Assembly: GCF_000272475.1 (NCBI RefSeq)
Contig: NZ_AKFJ01000017.1
Coordinates: forward strand, 62,001 to 126,000
Length of the DNA stretch: 64,000 nucleotides
Source: Novosphingobium sp. Rr 2-17
GTDB lineage: Bacteria; Pseudomonadota; Alphaproteobacteria; Sphingomonadales; Sphingomonadaceae
Direction: 5' to 3'
In this document: one piece after another, positions 56,007 through 64,000 of the stretch
Layout of the letters: every line of letters begins with the position of its first letter
How positions within the stretch are numbered: the stretch's first letter is position 1
Translations under genes and position numbers: made by a program
Notes under the pieces: generated by a model
The model's database searches: none
What the model saw: the letters and a program-made list of their open reading frames with translations, nothing else
Told to the model about the DNA's origin: nothing

Positions 56007-57419
56007 GTGGCTGATACTTACGACGTCATCGTCCTCGGTTCGGGCCCCGGCGGTTATGTGGCTGCGATCCGCGCCTCGCAACTGGGCCTGAAGACCGCCA
56101 TCGTCGAGCGCGAGCTGCTGGGCGGCATTTGCCTCAACTGGGGCTGTATCCCCACCAAGGCCCTGCTGCGCTCGGCCGAAGTGCTCCACCACATGAAGCA
56201 CGCCAAGGACTATGGCCTGGCTGCCGATAACATCACGGCTGACCTGGACGCCATCGTCAAGCGCTCGCGCGGGGTGGCCAAGCAGCTCAATCAGGGCGTC
56301 ACGCACCTGATGAAGAAGAACAAGATCGCCGTCCACATGGGCACCGGCAAGTTGGTCGGCGCTGGCAAGCTGGAAGTGACCGGCGACAAGGGCACCGAAA
56401 CGCTTTCGGCCAAGCACATCATCGTCGCAACTGGCGCCCGCGCGCGGGAACTGCCGTTCGCCAAGGCCGACGGCAAGCGCATCTGGACCTACCGCCACGC
56501 GATGACGCCAACCGAACTGCCGACCAAGCTGCTGGTCATGGGGTCGGGCGCGATCGGTATCGAATTCGCCAGCTTCTACAACGACCTGGGCGTCGATGTG
56601 ACCGTCGTTGAGATGCTCGATCGGATCGTTCCGGTCGAGGACGAGGCGGTTTCCGCCTTCCTCGAAAAGGCGCTCGTCAAGCAAGGGATGAAAATCCTGA
56701 CCGGCGCGGGCGTGGAGGCGATCGCCGTCGATGCCAATGGCGTGAAGGCCAAGATCAAGGGCAAGGACGGCAAAGTCACCGAGCACGCGTTCAGCCATGT
56801 CATCTCGGCAGTCGGCATCGTGCCGAACACCGAAGACCTGGGCCTGGAAAAGGTCGGCGCCAAACTCGATCGCGGCTTCATCCAGATCGACGGCTATGGC
56901 CGCACCGGCGTCGCCGGCCTGTGGGCGATCGGCGATTGCACGCCGGGGCCGTGGCTTGCGCACAAGGCCAGCCATGAAGGCGTCACCACCGTCGAGTCGA
57001 TCGCCAAGGAACTGGGCAACAAGGACGTCCATCCTCATCCGCTCGATCGCCGCAACATTCCGGGCTGCACCTACTGCCACCCGCAGATCGCGTCGGTCGG
57101 CCTGACCGAAGCCAAGGCCAAGGAAGAAGGCTATCAGGTGAAGGCGGGCACGTTCCCGTTCATCGGCAATGGCAAGGCGATTGCGCTCGGCGAGCCTGAG
57201 GGCTTCGTGAAGACCGTGTTCGATGCCAAGACCGGCGAACTGCTGGGCGCGCACATGATCGGCGCGGAAGTGACCGAGATGATCCAGGGCTATGTCGTGG
57301 GCAAGACGCTCGAAACCACCGAGCAGGAGCTGATGAACACCGTGTTCCCGCATCCGACGATCTCGGAGACGATGCACGAGGCGACGCTTGCCGCCTACGG
57401 TCGCGCGCTGCACATCTGA
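56007..57419 (+). CDS. lpdA: Dihydrolipoyl dehydrogenase (E3)
   Basis: The 470-residue flavoprotein starts at a GTG four bases after the thioesterase. It has the FAD motif GSGPGGYVAAIRASQLG, the redox disulfide GGICLNWGCIPTKALL, the NAD motif GSGAIGIEFASFYNDLG and the C-terminal HPTISETMHEA with the catalytic His-Glu pair. It reoxidises lipoyl groups for pyruvate dehydrogenase. A terminator follows at 57445. Confidence 0.96.
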   Translation: MADTYDVIVLGSGPGGYVAAIRASQLGLKTAIVERELLGGICLNWGCIPTKALLRSAEVLHHMKHAKDYGLAADNITADLDAIVKRSRGVAKQLNQGVTHLMKKNKIAVHMGTGKLVGAGKLEVTGDKGTETLSAKHIIVATGARARELPFAKADGKRIWTYRHAMTPTELPTKLLVMGSGAIGIEFASFYNDLGVDVTVVEMLDRIVPVEDEAVSAFLEKALVKQGMKILTGAGVEAIAVDANGVKAKIKGKDGKVTEHAFSHVISAVGIVPNTEDLGLEKVGAKLDRGFIQIDGYGRTGVAGLWAIGDCTPGPWLAHKASHEGVTTVESIAKELGNKDVHPHPLDRRNIPGCTYCHPQIASVGLTEAKAKEEGYQVKAGTFPFIGNGKAIALGEPEGFVKTVFDAKTGELLGAHMIGAEVTEMIQGYVVGKTLETTEQELMNTVFPHPTISETMHEATLAAYGRALHI

Positions 57420-57444
57420 CGCGACACTGACTTCGAGAATAGGG

Positions 57445-57472
57445 AAGGGCGGGCTGCGAAGCCCGCCCTTTT
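57445..57472. terminator. Rho-independent terminator after lpdA
   Basis: GGGCGGGCT (57447-57455) pairs with AGCCCGCCC (57460-57468) around GCGA, followed by TTTT and preceded by AA. It separates lpdA from the convergent gene ending at 57476. Confidence 0.9.
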
Positions 57473-57475
57473 CGT

Positions 57476-58231
57476 TCAGGGCTGCAGCACGGCGAACGAC
57501 ACCACGATGCGCGCCCGGGTTTCGATCGGCGACGGATTGAGATCGACGCTGACCGGCGCGGGCGTCGACACTGGCGGCGGCGCCGGGTCGTATTGAAGCT
57601 GGTTGCTTCCCCTCGCCAGAACTTCAATGTTACGATAGTCGGAGTCCTGCACTTTCAGGATGTTACCAAGCCGGACTCCGGTTCCTTTCGCGATGAGTTC
57701 CGCCTGCTTGCGCGCATCCGCGATGGCGGACTGCATCGCCTGGGCACGAACATTCGAATCGTCGCGCAGCCAGAAGCGGCTGATGTTCGCTCTCATGCCG
57801 CCAAGCCGGCTGACAAGACCGATCAACGTTCCGCCGGCATCGACATTAGCTGTATCGACCTTCACCGGAATCGTCGCGATATATCCCACCACAGCACAAG
57901 GCCCCTGCGACAGGGTTTCACGGGGATAGACATTCGACTCGCATTCTTTCGGGCGGATCTGCATGACCGACATGCCGGACGCGAAGAACTCCGACTTGGC
58001 GCCCGCCACCGAACGCGCGCCGTTTTCGATGGCCTTGGCCTTTTCGCGCAAGTCTTTCACCGCTGCATCCGAAGTGGTGCCTTCACCGCGCACATTATAG
58101 GCAATCGTCACCATGTCCGGCGCCGTCTTGGCAATCCCGGTCGCGGAAACGACAATCTGCGGCTGCTGCGTTTCCTGCGCGGAGGCTTGCACCGAAACCA
58201 ACGCCAGGGCCGTGCCGATCATCCATTTCAC
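57476..58231 (-). CDS. SIMPL domain (DUF541) periplasmic protein
   Basis: The 251-residue protein has a signal peptide (GTALALVSVQASA) and then the DUF541/SIMPL fold, with VVSATGIAKTAPDMVTIAY and the later QSAIADARKQAELIAKGTGVRLG motif. Two Cys lie in KECESN and GPCAV. Members act in outer-membrane or periplasmic homeostasis with no defined enzymatic role. It has a proline-rich stretch near the end. Confidence 0.9.
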   Translation of the reverse strand: MKWMIGTALALVSVQASAQETQQPQIVVSATGIAKTAPDMVTIAYNVRGEGTTSDAAVKDLREKAKAIENGARSVAGAKSEFFASGMSVMQIRPKECESNVYPRETLSQGPCAVVGYIATIPVKVDTANVDAGGTLIGLVSRLGGMRANISRFWLRDDSNVRAQAMQSAIADARKQAELIAKGTGVRLGNILKVQDSDYRNIEVLARGSNQLQYDPAPPPVSTPAPVSVDLNPSPIETRARIVVSFAVLQP

Positions 58232-58368
58232 TGCGTCTCTCCCGGTGGGCCACGACTGGGGCTTGAAGGTTTATCGGTTGAAAGACGTTTGGCGTCTATG
58301 CCCGATAGGGCCGGGAAGCAGCGTTAGCATTTTGGCGCCACCTCCCAGCGGTAATCAAAGCTGCCAAA

Positions 58369-58773
58369 TTACGCGGCTGCAATGGTCTTTTCGACGTCGG
58401 CTATCGAATGGCCCGTCAAATCCTTGGGGATTTCGCCAACCAGCACGGCGACAAGGGCCTTGTGATAGTGCTTGCGCAATTCGCCCAGGGTACGTGGCGC
58501 GGCGACGATAATCAGCGAATCGATCTTCGATTCCAGAACGCTTTTGTTGAGCATCGCGGCTGTTCCGGCAGCAAAGCTATCTTCATCCTGCTGGCTATCG
58601 GAGGGATTTGCCGAACTGCTTTGATGACGCCCGCCAGAGCCTTTGTTCTGAGTGGAGATCGGCGCATCGGGCAATGCCGAAAGGCTAGGCGAACCTTCGT
58701 CACCATCATTGCGGTAAAGGTTGAGGATTTCGCCGTCAGCGACAGCGATTGTGGCATTCTTTGGAATTTTCAT
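58369..58773 (-). CDS. Host attachment family protein
   Basis: The 134-residue protein matches the family annotated as protein required for attachment to host cells: MKIPKNATIAVADGEILNLYRN at the start and IIVAAPRTLGELRKHYHKAL..IPKDLTGHSIADVEKTI at the end. The middle (about residues 40-66) is a polar Ser/Gln/Asp-rich linker. AAGGAAA lies upstream of the ATG. No signal peptide is present, so the attachment role is only a name here. Confidence 0.88.
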   Translation of the reverse strand: MKIPKNATIAVADGEILNLYRNDGDEGSPSLSALPDAPISTQNKGSGGRHQSSSANPSDSQQDEDSFAAGTAAMLNKSVLESKIDSLIIVAAPRTLGELRKHYHKALVAVLVGEIPKDLTGHSIADVEKTIAAA

Positions 58774-58936
58774 TAGATTTCCTTCAGCGATGCCATTCTA
58801 ACTATCGAGCGGGGGATATGGCCCCACAGCGTCGGGAAAAATGGTGTTCAGCCCGAAGATATTGCGTTCACCCACGGCTCACCTCGATGCGCTAAGCCCA
58901 GGCGATAACCATTCACATGCAAGGACAAACGGAACC

Positions 58937-59197
58937 ATGACCGTCCGCGATCTTAGTACCGTCCTGGGTACGTTGCTGCTTGCCTCGGTGATATCGACCA
59001 GCGCTTATGCTGAATCCGATCCGGGCAAGAAGGCGTGCGGGCAGGAAGCTCGGAAGCTTTGCCCGGTTGAGATGAAATCGATGAGCCGCAAGAAAGTGGA
59101 AGCCTGCATGATCGTCAAGATCGAGCAGACCTCTCCCATCTGCCATGCCGCGATGCTGCGGATCAAGGCTGAGCGCGAGGCTGCCGCTAAGCGCTGA
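58937..59197 (+). CDS. Small secreted Cys-rich protein (GLG1/FGFR-type repeat-like)
   Basis: This encodes 86 residues with a signal peptide ending STSAYA. The mature part has four Cys in the order CGQEARKLC, then VEACMIV and SPICHAAM. That spacing resembles a single Cys-rich FGFR/GLG1-type repeat, a family found in small bacterial secreted proteins of unknown role. AAGGAC lies 11 bases upstream of the ATG. Its last 11 bases overlap the end of the convergent methyltransferase gene. Confidence 0.75.
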   Translation: MTVRDLSTVLGTLLLASVISTSAYAESDPGKKACGQEARKLCPVEMKSMSRKKVEACMIVKIEQTSPICHAAMLRIKAEREAAAKR

Positions 59198-59705
59198 CGT
59201 CGTCCTGTGCGCCATCCCGCGCGCCATACAGCGCCCGGTTTTCGGCGCCGATCCGCACGTAGAGCATCGCAGCATTCAGCACGGTGAAAAGCACCGCGAT
59301 CCACACTACGCCGAACACCAATGGCAGTACCGCGATCTCGGCAGTGACCACGGTGTAGTTGGGATGGCGCAGGAAGCGGAACGGCCCCTTTTTTACCAGC
59401 GGTGCAGCCGGGGTCACGATGATCCGCGTCGTCCAGCGCGAACCCAGTGTCGCCAAGACCCACACACGCAACAATTGCAGCACGCCGAACACCGCCAGCA
59501 GCGGCAGGTTTACGGCGCGATCACCCACGGTGAACCATAACGCCGCCAGCCAGGAAGCATGCATGGCCACCATAGCCGGGTAATGGCCGGCCCCGACTTC
59601 CCGCGCTCCGGCCGCCAGCAGTCGGGCGGTGTTGCGCCGGTCGATCGCAAGCTCGGTCAGCCGTTGGATCGTCACGAACGCCATGATCGCGTAAGGCAGG
59701 TTCAT
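59187..59705 (-). CDS. ICMT-family methyltransferase (isoprenylcysteine carboxyl methyltransferase-like)
   Basis: The 172-residue membrane protein has four or five hydrophobic segments and the ICMT signature FRFLRHPNYTVV with its catalytic Arg-His-Pro. It starts at an ATG overlapping the polyketide synthase stop by ATGA, so both are made together. In Streptomyces SrsB and Bacillus BpsB/YpbQ, homologues beside a type III PKS methylate alkylresorcinols or alkylpyrones. The same role is likely here. Confidence 0.9.
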   Translation of the reverse strand: MNLPYAIMAFVTIQRLTELAIDRRNTARLLAAGAREVGAGHYPAMVAMHASWLAALWFTVGDRAVNLPLLAVFGVLQLLRVWVLATLGSRWTTRIIVTPAAPLVKKGPFRFLRHPNYTVVTAEIAVLPLVFGVVWIAVLFTVLNAAMLYVRIGAENRALYGARDGAQDDVSA

Positions 59706-60751
59706 GCCGCGCACCGCAAAGTCAGCGACGAAGCGGTGAACCCAGGCCCCAGCGCATTGAGGACGGACAAGGGCGGCAGACCGGCTTGACGATACCGATC
59801 CAGCACGAACAGGACAGTGGGCGCCGACATGTTGCCGTGATCGCGCAACACTTCCCGCTCTTGGGCCAAGGCGCCTTGATCCAGCGACAGCGCCGCTTCT
59901 ATGGCATCGACGACCTTCGCCCCGCCGGGGTGGCAGATGAACTGGTCGACATCTTCGATGCTCAGCCCCTGAGGTGCCAGCATTTCGGTCATCGCCTGGC
60001 GCATTTCGCGCCGCGCGAAGATCGGGATCGCCCGGTTCAGCACGACGCCTAGGCCCGTGGGCTCTGCCTGCCAGCCCATGATGTCGAGCGTATCGCTCCA
60101 GGTCTTTTCCGCGCTTCCCGAGATCTGCACGAAACCTTCCTCACCACTGCGCAGCACACAGGCCGCCGCGCCATCGCCGAACAATGCTGTGGAAATGATA
60201 TCCGCCTTATCGGCCTTGTCTATCCGCAAGGCCAGGCTGCACAGTTCGACTGTGACGAAAAGCACCGTAGAGCCAGGCGTCGCACGGGCCAGCTTGCTTG
60301 CCAGGCTCAACCCGGACGCGCCGCCGGCACAGCCCAGGCCGAAGACCGGGACACGCGCAACGTCGCTGCGGAACGGCAGCCGCGACATGGCGCGCGCTTC
60401 CAGACTGGGGGTGGCAATGCCGGTGGACGAAATGGTCACGATCGTGTGCACGTCCTGCGGGCGAACGTCCGCTTCGGCGAGCGCTCGTTGCGCGGCGGCC
60501 ACGAACAAGTCGAGCGCCACATCCAGATAGGCAGCGGTACGCTCGGGAAAGCTGCGGGGGCTACGATACCAGTCGACCGGCATGGCAAGCTGCCGATGCT
60601 GAATACCGGCATTGGCGTAGACCGCTGACAGCCGTTCGAAATCGGCGAAATTGCCGCCGATCAGATCGCGCGCGGTATCAAGCGCCTCTGCTTGCGAAAG
60701 GATGTGTGGCGGCGTTACGGTTGCCAGGGAAAGGATGGACACCAAGTTCAT
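59702..60751 (-). CDS. Type III polyketide synthase (chalcone-synthase superfamily)
   Basis: The 349-residue thiolase-fold enzyme has the catalytic triad Cys141 (FGLGCAGGAS), His274 (FICHPGGAK) and Asn307 (DHGNMSAP). The FGDGAAA and MGWQAEPTGLGVVL segments fit bacterial alkylresorcinol/alkylpyrone synthases that extend fatty acyl starters with malonyl-CoA. ATG 60751 gives MNLVSILSLATVTPPH; no strong Shine-Dalgarno site is visible. It overlaps the downstream methyltransferase gene and is divergent from a DHA2 transporter. Confidence 0.92.
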   Translation of the reverse strand: MNLVSILSLATVTPPHILSQAEALDTARDLIGGNFADFERLSAVYANAGIQHRQLAMPVDWYRSPRSFPERTAAYLDVALDLFVAAAQRALAEADVRPQDVHTIVTISSTGIATPSLEARAMSRLPFRSDVARVPVFGLGCAGGASGLSLASKLARATPGSTVLFVTVELCSLALRIDKADKADIISTALFGDGAAACVLRSGEEGFVQISGSAEKTWSDTLDIMGWQAEPTGLGVVLNRAIPIFARREMRQAMTEMLAPQGLSIEDVDQFICHPGGAKVVDAIEAALSLDQGALAQEREVLRDHGNMSAPTVLFVLDRYRQAGLPPLSVLNALGPGFTASSLTLRCAA

Positions 60752-60870
60752 GGAAAAGATCGCCTGACATACCGGCGGACCGGTGAAAAAGGTTCTGCCG
60801 CGCAACGATTTCAGCGATAGCGGGTTCCGTGCGTTGGATACGACGACGCGGAAAGTGAGCGAGAAAATCG

Positions 60871-62484
60871 GTGGCTAAACGCGTTGATGTCAATGCCTCC
60901 ATGAACCAAGACAAAACACATGTCGCGGGTTATCGTGAGTGGACCAGTTTCGTCCTGATGTGCCTTGGCATGTTCATGGCCATTCTCGATATCCAGATCG
61001 TCGCCACGTCGTTGCCCGCGATCCAGACAGCGCTGGGCATTGCGCCCGATCAGATGGTGTGGGTGCAGACAGCGTATCTGACGGCAGAGATTGTCGCCAT
61101 TCCGCTGACCGGGTATCTGACCGCTCAACTGGGTATGCGCTGGCTATTTGTCGGCGCCGTCAGCTTGTTCACGCTTGCCTCGCTGGGGTGCGCGCTGAGC
61201 GGCGGGTTCCACCAGTTGATCGCTTGGAGGATTGTCCAGGGGTTTGCCGGCGGCACGTTGATTCCCGCTGTGTTTGCCGCGGTGTTCTTGTTGTTCCCGC
61301 CACGCTCGCAGGCATTAGCAACGACGATCGCGGGCGTTGCGGCAGTGATGGCACCAACCGTTGGCCCGATCGTAGGCGGTTGGATCACCCAGTCCTATTC
61401 CTGGCATTGGCTGTTTCGCGTGAACATCGTGCCCGGCCTGGTCGCCGCGATCGGCGTCACGCTCTTTTTGCGGGGCAAAGCTGCGCAGCGCCAGCGGGGG
61501 AGGGCGATCGACCTGCCGGCACTTGCCCTGCTTGCCATCGGTCTCACTGCTTTGCAGATCGGGCTCAAGGATGCACCCTCGCTGGGATGGGGCGCGCCTC
61601 GGGTGCTGGCGCTACTGGGCCTGTTCGCAAGTTGCGTGGCGGCATTCGTTTGGCGCACGTTGGTCTCGCGTGCACCGCTAGTGGAACTGCGCTGCTTTGC
61701 CGACCGTAACTTCACGATCGGCTGCATGCTCAGTTTCATACTGGGGTTCGGCTTGTTCGGATCGACCTACCTGATGCCTTTCTTCCTAGGCCTGGTGCGC
61801 GAACACGGTCCGCTGCGCATCGGCGAGATCATGTTGGTCACGGGTATCGCGCAACTGCTGACGGCCCCCTTGGCCGTCTATGCAGAGCGCCGGTTTGACG
61901 CCCGACTATTGACGGGCTTCGGTTTCGTGCTGTTCGCGATCGGTTTGCTGTTGAGCACGCGCCAGACCGGGCAGACCGATTTCGCAGCCATGGCGGTGCC
62001 ACAAATGATCCGGGGTGCCGCGATCATGTTCTGCCTCCTGCCGCCGACGCGGATGGCCTTGGGACGGTTACCCGGTCCGCTGGTGGCGGACGGCAGCGGG
62101 CTGTTCAATCTGATGCGCAACCTGGGCGGCGCCATCGGCCTGGCGCTGATCGACACCACCATCTTCAGCCGCGCGGCGACCGAGGGCAGCCGGATAGCCG
62201 GAAAACTGCGCGCAGGCGACGTGGCCACGGCGGTCGATATCGGCATCCCGCGCGACGCCTTCCTTGAGCAGCGCGGCCAGCCGCTCGACGATTTCGCGAT
62301 CGAGATGATCCGTCCGTTGGTCGAGAAAGCCGCACTGGTCCCTGCCATCAACGCCGCGTGGTTGCTGTGCGGGTTGTTGACGGCCATGGCCGTGACGATG
62401 GTGCTGTTCGTGAAGCGGGCGCCGCCTGCAGAGGCGATTGGAGTGGGTAATCCATCGGAGGCGAAAACCAGCACCGGCGAATGA
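60871..62484 (+). CDS. MFS transporter, DHA2 (EmrB/QacA) family
   Basis: The 537-residue protein has about 14 hydrophobic segments, MAILDIQIVATSLPAIQ in helix 1 (motif D1-type), the loop motif LTAQLGMRWLFVGAV, and motif C in GVAAVMAPTVGPIVGG. The family exports drugs or lipophilic compounds with protons. Start choice is uncertain: GTG 60871 has GAGCGAG upstream, while ATG 60901 gives MNQDKTHVAGYREW. Divergence from the polyketide synthase suggests it exports the product. Confidence 0.9.
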   Translation: MAKRVDVNASMNQDKTHVAGYREWTSFVLMCLGMFMAILDIQIVATSLPAIQTALGIAPDQMVWVQTAYLTAEIVAIPLTGYLTAQLGMRWLFVGAVSLFTLASLGCALSGGFHQLIAWRIVQGFAGGTLIPAVFAAVFLLFPPRSQALATTIAGVAAVMAPTVGPIVGGWITQSYSWHWLFRVNIVPGLVAAIGVTLFLRGKAAQRQRGRAIDLPALALLAIGLTALQIGLKDAPSLGWGAPRVLALLGLFASCVAAFVWRTLVSRAPLVELRCFADRNFTIGCMLSFILGFGLFGSTYLMPFFLGLVREHGPLRIGEIMLVTGIAQLLTAPLAVYAERRFDARLLTGFGFVLFAIGLLLSTRQTGQTDFAAMAVPQMIRGAAIMFCLLPPTRMALGRLPGPLVADGSGLFNLMRNLGGAIGLALIDTTIFSRAATEGSRIAGKLRAGDVATAVDIGIPRDAFLEQRGQPLDDFAIEMIRPLVEKAALVPAINAAWLLCGLLTAMAVTMVLFVKRAPPAEAIGVGNPSEAKTSTGE

Positions 62485-62554
62485 CCGGCTATATGCCACC
62501 TCCAACGGACTTCCTGCCGCTGGTTCTCTTGTAGTCCTCTGATAGTCTGCCGAC

Positions 62555-63967
62555 ATGTCGAACACCCCCATTGAGCTTGGTCAGGTTTATTACACTGCGG
62601 AGTGGATCATTCGGTTGGCGATGCTGGCCGTCGTCCCGTTCCGGCGGACCCCGGCTGCAACCCGGAGCTGGCTGCTCCTGATCTTCTTTCTTCCGGTCCT
62701 CGGCCTGCTGTTGTTTCTTGCTATCGGAACGCCTCGTTTTCCGAGCTGGCGGACCGAAAGATTTGCGCGGTTGCAGCCTTTCTTTCTTGAGCTATCGGGG
62801 CGCTTGCAAAGAGCGGCGCCCGTGGAACAACACGCTGCCTGCGATGTGATCGGACTTGCCCAACGGCTCGGCCTGTTCCCCGCCGTCGGCGGAAACACGG
62901 TGGAGTTGCTCGACGACTACGACCGCGTGATCGATACCCTTGTAGCCGACATTGATCGCGCCTGCGCGCATGTGCGGATCCTGGTCTATATTTTTGCCGA
63001 TGATGACACCGGGCTGCGGGTCATTTCGGCGCTCGAACGGGCCGTCAAACGAAACGTCGTCTGCCATGTATTACTAGATCCGGTCGGCTCCGGTCGCTGG
63101 ACGAAAGATGTGCTGGCGCGCCTTGGCGAAGCGGGGGTTCATGCTCGCGCGACGCTACCCTTTCGTCTCCTTCGGGCACGGACACGCAGAGACATGCGCA
63201 ACCATCGCAAGCTGTTCTCGATTGACGGCAAAGTCGCCTATGCAGGATCGCAGAACATTGTTGCGAAGGACTTTCGGCCGGGCGTGACAAATCGCGAACT
63301 GGTTGCGCGCGTCACCGGTCCGGTCGTCGCGGCCATCGATGCCTTGTTTCTCGCGGACTGGTACATGGAAACCGAGGAACTGCTCGATGCGGCGCCTCTG
63401 CCATCACCCATCTCCGGGACATCGCAAGTGCAGGTTCTGCCAAGCGGTGCGGACTACAGGCACGAAGGGTTCCTGACGCTTTTGACGTGGCAGGTGCATC
63501 AGGCCACCGGCCAAGTGGTGATCGTGACGCCGTATCTGATCCCTGATGAAGGCTTGCTGGCCGCGATGGCGACCGCCGTGCTCAGGGGCGTCGAGGTTCA
63601 CATCGTGGTGTCCCGCATCGCCGATCAAAAGCTCGTGAGCCTTGCTCAGGCGTCTTACTATGAAGAGCTATTGTCACAGGGCGTCCATATCCATCGCTAC
63701 CCGCACTATCTTCTCCACGCCAAAAGCATTCGGATCGATGATCGGCTGGGCATCATTGGATCGAGCAATGTCGATATCCGCTCGTTTCAGCTCAATGAGG
63801 AAATCAGCCTCTTGCTGCTCGATGGCCCGACGATCGCGTCGCTGAAATCAGTGCAGGATGAATATATTGGCGCCAGCGGCGAGCTTCGTCTTGAAGATTG
63901 GCGGCAACGTCATTGGCTGCGAAAATTTGCAGAGAATGGTGCGCGTCTTATCAGCCCGCTTTTGTGA
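62555..63967 (+). CDS. cls: Cardiolipin synthase (PLD superfamily)
   Basis: The 470-residue protein has two N-terminal transmembrane segments (IIRLAMLAVVPF and SWLLLIFFLPVLGLLLFLAIG) and two PLD HKD motifs: NHRKLFSIDGK and LHAKSIRIDDR. It makes cardiolipin from two phosphatidylglycerols. The start at 62555 fits. It lies 70 bases after the transporter, so it may be separate. It ends 33 bases before the window edge. Confidence 0.92.
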   Translation: MSNTPIELGQVYYTAEWIIRLAMLAVVPFRRTPAATRSWLLLIFFLPVLGLLLFLAIGTPRFPSWRTERFARLQPFFLELSGRLQRAAPVEQHAACDVIGLAQRLGLFPAVGGNTVELLDDYDRVIDTLVADIDRACAHVRILVYIFADDDTGLRVISALERAVKRNVVCHVLLDPVGSGRWTKDVLARLGEAGVHARATLPFRLLRARTRRDMRNHRKLFSIDGKVAYAGSQNIVAKDFRPGVTNRELVARVTGPVVAAIDALFLADWYMETEELLDAAPLPSPISGTSQVQVLPSGADYRHEGFLTLLTWQVHQATGQVVIVTPYLIPDEGLLAAMATAVLRGVEVHIVVSRIADQKLVSLAQASYYEELLSQGVHIHRYPHYLLHAKSIRIDDRLGIIGSSNVDIRSFQLNEEISLLLLDGPTIASLKSVQDEYIGASGELRLEDWRQRHWLRKFAENGARLISPLL

Positions 63968-64000
63968 TGGCTGGATCGATTGACCGGCGGGTGGACACAG

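Overview
The window reads as a chromosomal stretch of a GC-rich alphaproteobacterium, most likely a sphingomonad (Sphingomonas, Sphingobium or Novosphingobium type). Supporting signs are a CcrM-type GANTC methyltransferase, a 41-residue aa3 cytochrome oxidase subunit IV, a large TonB-dependent receptor, a PhaR repressor, an EpsB-like sugar transferase, a vgr-related protein, alphaproteobacterial sigma-32 promoters, and conserved orders such as lppC-rsmI-yraN-gshB and DUF1285-nudix-cca. Most of it is core genome. I saw no prophage, transposase, integron or CRISPR array.

Layout. 1-3.1 kb: a truncated substrate-binding protein at the left edge, a small lipoprotein, efp with a secreted protein, an inositol-monophosphatase family enzyme and tRNA-Leu(CAA). 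3.2-17.5 kb: hydrolases, a glutamine-amidotransferase-like protein, an M20 peptidase, a polyprenyl glycosylphosphotransferase, panB, an amino-acid permease, an extensin-like protein, the DUF1285-nudix-cca operon, a GNAT protein, a PQQ-type sugar dehydrogenase and rnhB. 17.5-21.5 kb: ccrM behind a leader crowded with GANTC sites, folP, and a sigma-54-activator-like regulator with an altered GAFTGA loop. 21.6-27.4 kb: aa3 subunit IV, a 472-bp gap, a TonB receptor, a small secreted protein and parE.

27.4-35.3 kb: lppC, rsmI, yraN, gshB and dedA, then xerC, hemW, rdgB and rph. 35.3-41.9 kb is a heat-shock region: hrcA-grpE and dnaK-dnaJ, each behind a sigma-32-like promoter, with a lipoprotein, a metallopeptidase-like protein and a copper chaperone between them. 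42-53.6 kb: a patatin-like protein, radA, cvpA, a NifU/IscU-like protein, alr, phaR, a nudix protein, an archaeal-type proS, a DUF805 protein and rnr. 53.6-57.5 kb: a universal stress protein, then the E2 and E3 subunits of pyruvate dehydrogenase flanking a thioesterase. 57.5-64 kb is more accessory: a SIMPL protein, a host-attachment family protein, a Cys-rich secreted protein, a type III polyketide synthase coupled to an ICMT-like methyltransferase and divergent from a DHA2 exporter, and a cardiolipin synthase.

The observations most worth following are the seven GANTC sites packed into 123 bp ahead of the gene for the GANTC methyltransferase; the PKS III / methyltransferase / exporter module, which looks like a phenolic-lipid or alkylpyrone pathway; an EF-hand-type loop inside the TonB receptor; a perfect 20-bp palindrome near 25.27 kb; and several dispersed or tandem repeat families in the intergenic DNA.
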